From contig NZ_WJQT01000003.1 in NCBI RefSeq assembly GCF_009659375.1, positions 149,156 through 213,155 of the forward strand: DNA of 64,000 nt. Direction: 5' to 3'. Under the pieces are notes generated by a model that did not search any database, was not told where the DNA came from, and saw only the letters and a list, made by a program, of their open reading frames with translations. This document shows, piece after piece, positions 55,724 to 64,000 of the stretch (the first letter of the stretch is position 1; every line of letters starts with the position of its first letter). The translations under genes were made by a program, and so were the position numbers. The stretch is from Fundicoccus ignavus. GTDB lineage: Bacteria > Bacillota > Bacilli > Lactobacillales > Aerococcaceae.

Positions 55724-57243
55724 CTTTTGAAAGATTAGATCAACAATTACGCCAACACATTCGACAATTCCAAAACGATGAGCATATTCAAGAAATTGGA
55801 ACCGTCACATATATTGGTGACGGTATTGCACGTGCAATAGGCCTGGATAATGTTATGTCTGGGGAAATGGTTGAGTTTGCTAATGGATCAATAGGTATGG
55901 TACAAAACCTTGAGGCAGATGATGTTGGAATTATTATCTTTGGTGAATATATCAATATTCATGAAGGTGACTTAGTACGTCGATTAGACAGAATTATGGA
56001 AGTTCCAGTAGGAACAGCTTTACTAGGTCGAGTTGTTAACCCTTTGGGAGAACCAGTCGATGGTCTAGGTGAGTTAGGCACAAATAAAACACGCCCTGTA
56101 GAAGCTGAAGCACCAGGGATTATGGACCGACAATCAGTAGCTGAGCCTTTGCAAACAGGGATCAAAGCAATTGATGCATTGGTTCCAATTGGACGAGGAC
56201 AACGTGAGTTAATTATTGGTGACCGAAAAACCGGTAAAACTACTTTAGCAATTGATACGATTATTAACCAACAAGGTAAAGATGTCATATGTATTTACGT
56301 TGCGATTGGTCAAAAAGAGTCGACTGTTAAGAATATAGTAAACACTTTAGAACAACATAACGCAATGGATTACACAGTGATAATGACAGCGAGTGCTTCG
56401 CAACCAGCTCCATTACTATATTTAGCCCCATATGCTGCAACAGCAATAGGGGAAGAATTCATGTATAATGGTAAACACGTACTTGTGATTTATGACGATT
56501 TATCTAAACAGGCGGCGGCTTATCGTGAAATGAGTCTACTATTAAAACGCCCACCAGGCCGTGAAGCTTATCCTGGTGATGTTTTCTACTTGCACTCACG
56601 TTTATTAGAACGTTCAGCGAAACTTAGTGAAAAAATGGGTGGCGGTTCTTTAACATCGTTACCAATTGTTGAAACGCAAGCAGGCGATATTTCTGCATAT
56701 ATTCCGACCAATGTCATTTCAATTACAGATGGTCAAATTTTCTTAGAGAGTGACTTGTTTTATTCAGGAGTTCGTCCTGCGATTAATGCCGGATTGTCAG
56801 TATCTCGTGTGGGTGGTTCAGCTCAAATTAAACCAATGAAAAAAGTTTCAGGTACGCTACGTATCGATTTGGCGAGCTATCGTGAACTAGAGGCATTCTC
56901 ACAATTTGGTTCTGATTTGGATCAACAAACACAACAAAAATTAAATCGTGGACGCCGTACGGTTGAAGTATTAAAACAACCACTTCACAAACCGGTCCAT
57001 GTAGCACATCAAGTAATTATTTTCTTTGCTTTAACACATGGTTTCTTAGATTCAGTCCCTGTCGATAAAATTAAAGATTACGAGAGAGAATTATATCAAC
57101 ATATGACTGATCAATACGATGTCTTTTTAAAAGAAATCGTTGTGAAACAAGTCATTCCTGACGAAGAATATTTAATCAAAATACTAACAGATTTTTCACA
57201 ACAATTTAATCCAAGTACAAGTCGTGGTAGCAATGCTAAATAA
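55720..57243 (+). CDS. atpA: F-type ATP synthase subunit alpha
   Basis: Non-catalytic nucleotide-binding subunit of the F1 hexamer. The 507 residues include the P-loop [14 protein letters not shown], the [20 protein letters not shown]alker B region and the [17 protein letters not shown] signature. TTG is the start, 10 bp after GGAGG and overlapping the atpH stop by four bases (TTGA). The N-terminus ([20 protein letters not shown]) differs from the common EEISALIKQQIE form. As this segment normally docks to the delta N-domain, the two changes may go together. Confidence 0.95.
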   Translation: MTFERLDQQLRQHIRQFQNDEHIQEIGTVTYIGDGIARAIGLDNVMSGEMVEFANGSIGMVQNLEADDVGIIIFGEYINIHEGDLVRRLDRIMEVPVGTALLGRVVNPLGEPVDGLGELGTNKTRPVEAEAPGIMDRQSVAEPLQTGIKAIDALVPIGRGQRELIIGDRKTGKTTLAIDTIINQQGKDVICIYVAIGQKESTVKNIVNTLEQHNAMDYTVIMTASASQPAPLLYLAPYAATAIGEEFMYNGKHVLVIYDDLSKQAAAYREMSLLLKRPPGREAYPGDVFYLHSRLLERSAKLSEKMGGGSLTSLPIVETQAGDISAYIPTNVISITDGQIFLESDLFYSGVRPAINAGLSVSRVGGSAQIKPMKKVSGTLRIDLASYRELEAFSQFGSDLDQQTQQKLNRGRRTVEVLKQPLHKPVHVAHQVIIFFALTHGFLDSVPVDKIKDYERELYQHMTDQYDVFLKEIVVKQVIPDEEYLIKILTDFSQQFNPSTSRGSNAK

Positions 57244-57261
57244 TGTGAAGGAGGGCTATCA

Positions 57262-59663
<2,402 letters not shown>

Positions 59664-59676
59664 TTGGAGGAAGCTA

Positions 59677-60108
59677 ATGGCTAATCAAACTAACAAAGAA
59701 TTGATTGTACGCATCATTTCACCACTCGGAATTGTCTATGAACATCATGCAATTGCTTGTTCGGTTAGAGCAATCGATGGTGGGATGACACTGCTTGCAA
59801 ATCATACACCGATTATGGCCGCATTGGAAATTTCTCCAGTCCAGGTTAGGAGAACCCATGATGATATAGTTGATTTCATTGCGATCAATGGTGGCGTTAT
59901 GCAAATGAGTCATAATGTGTGTGAAATCATTACAAGTTTTGCCATTCGTGCTCGTGATATAGATGAAGCAAGAGTGGAATTAGATAAGCAAGAAGCTGAA
60001 GCAGAAATGAGAGCAGCGATTACTAACAAAGATTCTCAAGCCTTTAAGAGAGCTAAAATTGCTTTGGAGAGAGCGATTAATATGATTTCAATTAGTAAGA
60101 ACAAATAG
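59677..60108 (+). CDS. atpC: F-type ATP synthase subunit epsilon
   Basis: Rotor foot and inhibitor of hydrolysis. The 143 residues show the N-terminal beta-sandwich (LIVRIISPLGIVYEHHAIAC, GGMTLLANHTPIMAALEISP) and a two-helix C-terminus (EARVELDKQEAEAEMRAAIT, FKRAKIALERAINMI). TTGGAGGAA precedes ATG, 13 bp after atpD. It closes the operon, followed by a terminator. Confidence 0.94.
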   Translation: MANQTNKELIVRIISPLGIVYEHHAIACSVRAIDGGMTLLANHTPIMAALEISPVQVRRTHDDIVDFIAINGGVMQMSHNVCEIITSFAIRARDIDEARVELDKQEAEAEMRAAITNKDSQAFKRAKIALERAINMISISKNK

Positions 60109-60140
60109 ATAGAGAGTTTATTCAAAATTATATGAAAGAA

Positions 60141-60174
60141 AAAATTCCGAATGAAAAACTATTCGGGATTTTTT
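60141..60174 (+). terminator. Terminator of the atp operon
   Basis: ATTCCGAAT-type stem (9 bp with one GU, extended by A/T) around GAAAAACT, followed by a T run. Confidence 0.85.
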
Positions 60175-60368
60175 CTTTATATATTTTTAAACTTTGTAAC
60201 ATATTTATACTTAACGCCGATGTATCATGTCAAATGTGTTACTTTTATTAATTGTCTTTCATATTTGGAGTAAAATTTGAAACGATAGAGACCTTAACTT
60301 AATAAAATATATTTCATTATGTTAAGAATTTGTGCTATTATAAATTTGGACTAGAAGGGGAGATTAGA

Positions 60369-60602
60369 ATGTTAACAATTTTTAACGGTATGGCAGTACT
60401 GGTGATTCGCATTCTATTCATCTTTGTCGCATATTACATACTACGTAAAGTCAATTGGCGTAAGCTTTTTACAGAGCGTAATTATTATGTCGCTAATTAT
60501 TTGTGCATTTTGACAAGTTTAGCATTAGGACACCTAGCTGGTTCTTTTTTCATTACGATCATAGAACTACTTCAAACTTTATTGTTAAGTAGTTTCTTAT
60601 AA
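60369..60602 (+). CDS. ywzB: DUF1146 family (YwzB-like) membrane protein
   Basis: 77 residues, two transmembrane helices (MAVLVIRILFIFVAYYILRK and a C-terminal SLALGHLAGSFFITIIELLQ) joined by a basic, Trp-containing loop (VNWRKLFTERN). Length and the V-NWRKLF motif fit DUF1146; B. subtilis ywzB stands in the same place between the atp operon and murAA. Function unknown. The frame is open 13 codons earlier, but ATG 60369 has AAGGGGAG at 6 bp. Confidence 0.85.
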   Translation: MLTIFNGMAVLVIRILFIFVAYYILRKVNWRKLFTERNYYVANYLCILTSLALGHLAGSFFITIIELLQTLLLSSFL

Positions 60603-60673
60603 ATAAAAAATAGATTTTTGAACTTGTCGTCCACTCCAAAACGACAAGATAATTTAAAGGGGATTATTTAAAG

Positions 60674-61981
60674 ATGGAAGAGATTATTGTACAAGGTGGT
60701 AATCGTTTAGAAGGAACTGTAAAAGTAGAGGGTGCTAAAAACGCAGTATTACCTATTTTAGCAGCAGCTATATTGGCAGAAACAGGAAAAGTGCATTTGA
60801 AAAATGTACCTATTTTATCTGATGTCCACACAATGAATGAATTGTTAAATAATTTAAACGTCTTCAATACATTTGACAAAGAAAATAACGAAATGCATAT
60901 TGATGCAACAGGCGAAGTATCAACTAAAGCAGATTATGATTTTGTCAGTAAAATGCGTGCTTCTATTGTTGTGATGGGTCCTATGTTGGCTCGTTACGGA
61001 CATGCTAAAGTTGCAATGCCAGGTGGTTGTGCAATTGGAACTCGTCCAATTGACTTACATTTAAAAGGTTTTGAAGCGATGGGTGCCGAAATTACAAGTA
61101 CAGCAGGTTATGTTGAAGCGAAAGTAGACAAATTAAAAGGCGCAAGAATTTATCTTGATTTCCCAAGTGTTGGGGCAACTCAAAACATAATGATGGCTGC
61201 AGTTTTAGCTGAGGGCATTACAACATTAGAAAACGTAGCAAGAGAACCAGAAATTGTTGATTTAGCAAACTTCTTAAATAAGATGGGTGCGAAAGTTGTA
61301 GGTGCTGGAACTGAAACAATTAAAATCACGGGTGTTAAAGCACTTCATGGTGCAGAACATTCTGTTATTCCAGACCGTATTGAAGCTGGAACTTTCATGG
61401 TTGCAGCAGCTGTAACAAACGGTGACGTGTTCATTGAAGGTGCAATTGCACAACATAACAAACCATTGATTAGTAAATTGTCTGAAATGGGTGCTACATT
61501 TGAAGAGTATACTACTGGTATTAGAGTTGTTGGACCAAAAGAATTAAAACCGACAGATGTTAAAACGTTACCTTACCCAGGTTTCCCAACAGATATGCAA
61601 GCACAAATGTCAATCGCTCAATTGTTAGCGCCAGGCAGCAGTGCCTTAACAGAAACGGTATTTGAAAATCGATTCATGCATTTTGAAGAATTGCGTCGTA
61701 TGGGTGCTAAGTTTACAATTGATCGTCAAACTGTAGTGATGTATGGACCTACTGAATTTAGTGGAGCTTCAGTGAAAGCTACTGATTTACGTGCTGCTGC
61801 TGCTTTAATTATCGCTGGTTTATGTGCTAAAGGCTTAACGCGCGTTTCAGAATTAAAGTACTTAGACCGTGGATATTATCGCTTCCATGAAAAACTAGTA
61901 AGTTTAGGTGGGAATGTTGAGAGAGTTAATATTCAACCCATTGAAACTAAGGAAAAAGCAGTTTCCTCAACTTTGGATTAA
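60674..61981 (+). CDS. murA: UDP-N-acetylglucosamine 1-carboxyvinyltransferase
   Basis: First committed step of peptidoglycan synthesis: adds enolpyruvate to UDP-GlcNAc. The 435 residues form the inside-out barrel with [17 protein letters not shown] at the start. The active-site Cys is in [19 protein letters not shown]; a Cys there predicts fosfomycin sensitivity. [20 protein letters not shown] and the [13 protein letters not shown] segment are standard. Firmicutes often have two murA copies; the context (ywzB before, mbl after) is that of murAA. AAAGGGG lies about 9 bp before ATG. Confidence 0.95.
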   Translation: MEEIIVQGGNRLEGTVKVEGAKNAVLPILAAAILAETGKVHLKNVPILSDVHTMNELLNNLNVFNTFDKENNEMHIDATGEVSTKADYDFVSKMRASIVVMGPMLARYGHAKVAMPGGCAIGTRPIDLHLKGFEAMGAEITSTAGYVEAKVDKLKGARIYLDFPSVGATQNIMMAAVLAEGITTLENVAREPEIVDLANFLNKMGAKVVGAGTETIKITGVKALHGAEHSVIPDRIEAGTFMVAAAVTNGDVFIEGAIAQHNKPLISKLSEMGATFEEYTTGIRVVGPKELKPTDVKTLPYPGFPTDMQAQMSIAQLLAPGSSALTETVFENRFMHFEELRRMGAKFTIDRQTVVMYGPTEFSGASVKATDLRAAAALIIAGLCAKGLTRVSELKYLDRGYYRFHEKLVSLGGNVERVNIQPIETKEKAVSSTLD

Positions 61982-62010
61982 GTCAAATGAACTGATAGAG
62001 GGATAATACA

Positions 62011-63075
62011 ATGAGCAGAGACATCGGAATTGACTTAGGAACTGCAAATGTTTTAATCCATCTAAAAGGGCGTGGAATCGTCTTAAATGAACCTGCAGTG
62101 GTGGCTGTTGATAGTCAATCGCAGGATGTTATAGCTGTTGGTCGTGAAGCATATGAAATGATAGGAAGAACACCACCGTCAATTCAAGTTATTCACCCAC
62201 TGAAAGGTGGCGTCATTGATGATTATGATATGACGGAAGCAATGTTAATGTTATTACTTGAAAAGATGAATTCACGTAGTTGGTTTTCTAAACCAAACAT
62301 TTTAATTTGTGCACCATCTAATATTAGCGAAATTGAAAGAACCTCCCTTGTTGAAGCAGCCGAAAGAGCTGGTGGGGGAAGGATTTATATTGAAGAAGAG
62401 CCTAAAGTTGCCGGCATTGGAGCTGGAATTGATATTCTAGATCCTTCAGGCAGTATGGTCATTGATATCGGTGGCGGCACGAGTGATATTGCCGTTATTT
62501 CATCTGGAGAAATTATTTCCAGTGAATCGATAAAAATGGCTGGTGATCAGTTTGATGATGCAATCACTCAATATTTTAAAGATAATTTTCAATTGTTGAT
62601 TGGAGAAAGGTCAGCAGAACAAATTAAGATAAGTTTAGCTTCCGCGTTACCTTTAGAGGATGATATGGTAGAAACACATGATTTGAAAGGTAGAGATTTA
62701 GTTACTGGCTTACCTAAATCTATAAATGTTAATTCGAATCATATTTATGAAGCTATAAAAGATCAAATTATTATTATAGCCAGAGCTGCTAAACGAATAT
62801 TGGAAGATACTCCACCAGAGGTTGCAGCTGATATTATTGAAAAAGGTATTATTTTAACTGGTGGCGGAGCCATGATTTTCCAAATGGACACATATTTAAC
62901 AGAGTATTTGAAAGTAAGTGTGTTGAAGGCGGAGCAACCGATGAACTGTGTAGCGATTGGAACAGGTTTAATGCTTGAAATGATTACTAATGGTAAATTA
63001 GAAAGAACGAACCCGACACGACAACAAAAATTTGTTAAATTTTTAAAACGACTTAAACGAAGATTAATTGGTTAG
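62011..63075 (+). CDS. mbl: MreB-like actin homologue (Mbl)
   Basis: Filament-forming actin relative that guides wall synthesis along the membrane. The 354 residues show phosphate 1 (DIGIDLGTANVLIHLKGRGI), phosphate 2 (MVIDIGGGTSDIAVIS) and the adenosine motif (GIILTGGGAMIFQMDTYL). Mbl and not MreB is suggested by the place after murA, as in B. subtilis. Its presence points to a rod or ovoid-rod cell and not to a strict coccus, though some ovococci keep relatives. The C-terminus is basic (KFLKRLKRRLIG). Confidence 0.9.
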   Translation: MSRDIGIDLGTANVLIHLKGRGIVLNEPAVVAVDSQSQDVIAVGREAYEMIGRTPPSIQVIHPLKGGVIDDYDMTEAMLMLLLEKMNSRSWFSKPNILICAPSNISEIERTSLVEAAERAGGGRIYIEEEPKVAGIGAGIDILDPSGSMVIDIGGGTSDIAVISSGEIISSESIKMAGDQFDDAITQYFKDNFQLLIGERSAEQIKISLASALPLEDDMVETHDLKGRDLVTGLPKSINVNSNHIYEAIKDQIIIIARAAKRILEDTPPEVAADIIEKGIILTGGGAMIFQMDTYLTEYLKVSVLKAEQPMNCVAIGTGLMLEMITNGKLERTNPTRQQKFVKFLKRLKRRLIG

Positions 63076-63098
63076 TTGTTTTTGATGGAGATGATAAT

Positions 63099-63296
63099 TT
63101 GAAAGAACGATATTTGAAAGATTCGACATCTCTCAACGTAATAAAAGCCATTGGTAAGATATTATTTTATATCATACTAGTCATTCTTTTCTTTTTAGCT
63201 GGTATTTTTATCGGCTATGCTGTAATTGGAGATGGGAATTTCTGGGAAGCATTGAATCGTGATACATGGCAGCATATTGTTGATTTTATTAGTTAG
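63099..63296 (+). CDS. epuA: EpuA-like small membrane protein (DNA-directed RNA polymerase beta-associated family)
   Basis: 65 residues: a basic cytoplasmic N-terminus, one helix (AIGKILFYIILVILFFLAGI) and the family signature IGYAVIGDGNFWEALNRDTW with QHIVDFI after it. The EpuA family (PF11772) is found after murA in streptococci and is sometimes fused or annotated as an RNA polymerase beta-subunit-linked protein; its role is unclear. TTG start, 8 bp after TGGAG. It follows mbl by 23 bp and probably shares its transcript. Confidence 0.85.
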   Translation: MKERYLKDSTSLNVIKAIGKILFYIILVILFFLAGIFIGYAVIGDGNFWEALNRDTWQHIVDFIS

Positions 63297-63371
63297 TGAA
63301 TACACTCATGCTTGCGTAATGTGAGCATGAGTCTTTGTTTATTCATAAATGAATTGAAAGGATTAAATGAA

Positions 63372-63749
63372 ATGGCGAGTAAATTTCAATGGATTGAGAT
63401 AATTTTATATTTAGCGCCAGTCCTCACAGTATATTTTACACAGAAATATTTTAAACATTATTTGAAATACTTTAAAGGTTGGCCGCTTACGTTGGCGATT
63501 GTGCTGATACCTTTATGGTTAGTGATGATCCATAGTTTTGGTTGGCTAATCTTTGATTATAATCTAGTACCTTATATATTATTTCTTACTGCATTTATGT
63601 TAGGGGTTCAACTTTATGATTATGTCAGAAGAGTTGACGAATTTTGGTACAAAGACTATTATCAACCTGCTAGTCAATTGGTGTTTACGTCTTTTACAGC
63701 TTTTTTAGTAGGGTTAATTTTGCTTAGATTTTTAACATATTTTTTCTAA
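63372..63749 (+). CDS. DUF3397 family membrane protein
   Basis: 125 residues and four helices (IEIILYLAPVLTVYF, WPLTLAIVLIPLWLVMI, VPYILFLTAFMLGVQLYDY, LVFTSFTAFLVGLILLRFL). Length and the helix-KGWPLT-helix pattern suit DUF3397, a family of unknown function often near mraZ or the mur genes in Lactobacillales. The frame is open for 20 more codons upstream, but ATG 63372 has GAAAGGA at 9 bp. Last gene of the murA-mbl group, with a terminator after it. Confidence 0.75.
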   Translation: MASKFQWIEIILYLAPVLTVYFTQKYFKHYLKYFKGWPLTLAIVLIPLWLVMIHSFGWLIFDYNLVPYILFLTAFMLGVQLYDYVRRVDEFWYKDYYQPASQLVFTSFTAFLVGLILLRFLTYFF

Positions 63750-63780
63750 AGAACTTTTGCATATTGCAAAGGTTCTTTTT
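63748..63780 (+). terminator. Terminator after the DUF3397 gene
   Basis: GAACTTTTGC pairs with GCAAAGGTTC around ATATT, extended by A/T pairs, then five T. Confidence 0.88.
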
Positions 63781-63874
63781 CCTACTTTTAGTCAAGTACT
63801 ATTTAGAGAGACATTTGTAGAATGATAGGCATGCCAAATAATCCTTCAAAAGACTACTTTTTTTTGAAGAAACT

Positions 63875-64000
63875 TGGTACAATTTAATTAATCATAGAGA
63901 ATCTACTGATTATTTTGGTGAGAGATCATAATCATATAGTTTCCCATGTAGTACTAAATAGTGAATGGATTTTAGAAATCGGTCCATACATCCAATCAGA
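63875..64000 (+). promoter_or_regulatory. 5' part of a T-box leader, probable tryptophan specifier (cut by window edge)
   Basis: An extended -10 (TGG then TACAAT at 63878-63883) is followed by a leader that parallels the serS T-box in this window. Both have AGAGA near the start, TTGGTGAGA in the upper stem, and then ACTAAATAGTGAA directly before the specifier triplet. Here the triplet is TGG (63966-63968), where serS has TCC. UGG codes Trp, so the gene just outside the window is probably trpS or a tryptophan biosynthesis or uptake gene. The antiterminator core is not in the window. Confidence 0.65.

Overview
The window is AT-rich chromosomal DNA from a low-GC Gram-positive bacterium, most likely a member of the Lactobacillales (Aerococcaceae/Carnobacteriaceae-like; this placement is an inference). 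Supporting signs are AGGAGG-type ribosome binding sites, T-box leaders, a mevalonate pathway (mvaA, mvaS), a MurT/GatD pair, a PrsA/YtxH/HIT/YhaMNO block with Bacillus-like neighbours, and a murA-mbl-epuA block after the F-ATPase. Almost all of it is housekeeping DNA. Mobile-element debris is limited to about 1.4-2.5 kb and 50-53 kb, with one isolated repeat copy near 17.2 kb.

Layout. 0-1.1 kb: end of an unidentified gene, cytidine deaminase, glyoxalase I. 1.1-2.5 kb: no gene, but a promoter-to-terminator candidate structured RNA, one copy of a dispersed ~200-bp palindromic repeat and two copies of an 82-bp double-hairpin repeat. 2.5-8.2 kb: glycogen synthesis operon glgB-(21-codon leader)-glgC-glgD-glgA. 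8.6-10.7 kb: class A penicillin-binding protein. 10.9-19.4 kb: yheA-like gene, yhaO-yhaN-yhaM, a His-rich SRPBCC protein, then prsA, ytxH-like and hit on the minus strand. 20.5-28.6 kb: a flavin-based extracellular electron transfer (EET) locus with eetB and eetA on the minus strand flanking ndh2, polyprenyl synthase, the flavinylated lipoprotein pplA, the flavin transferase fmnB and the prenyltransferase dmkA on the plus strand; a tRNA-Arg(CCG) lies inside it. 28.7-41.3 kb: rplY/ctc, queG, trmL, T-box-serS, uppP, crr, lactonase, membrane and lipoprotein genes, gatD-murT. 41.6-49.8 kb: tdk-prfA-prmC-ywlC-glyA-upp, then mvaA and mvaS. 50-53.6 kb: accessory strip with IS21-type ends, a truncated istA, an nox pseudogene, two orphan membrane/lipoprotein genes and a third dispersed repeat. 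53.7-60.1 kb: complete F-ATPase operon atpBEFHAGDC. 60.4-63.7 kb: ywzB-like, murA, mbl, epuA, DUF3397. The right edge holds the 5' part of a T-box leader whose specifier appears to be UGG (Trp).

How it fits together. Ndh2 would oxidise NADH and pass electrons to a demethylmenaquinone-type quinone made by the polyprenyl synthase and DmkA. EetA/EetB would relay them to FMN covalently attached to PplA by FmnB. No quinone head-group genes are in the window, so the head group is either made elsewhere or taken up. The F-ATPase lies behind a near-consensus CcpA (cre) site, and a weaker one sits at the glgB promoter, which suggests carbon control of both energy storage and ATPase level.

The most unusual points are: an ATP synthase delta subunit that keeps only its C-terminal half in recognisable form; a PrsA foldase without a lipobox; a glgC start without a Shine-Dalgarno sequence that overlaps the stop of a tiny leader ORF; a 30-bp acidic tandem repeat in the extracellular stalk of PplA; and two families of hairpin-forming dispersed repeats, one with compensatory base changes. 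I found no CRISPR array, prophage or defence system.
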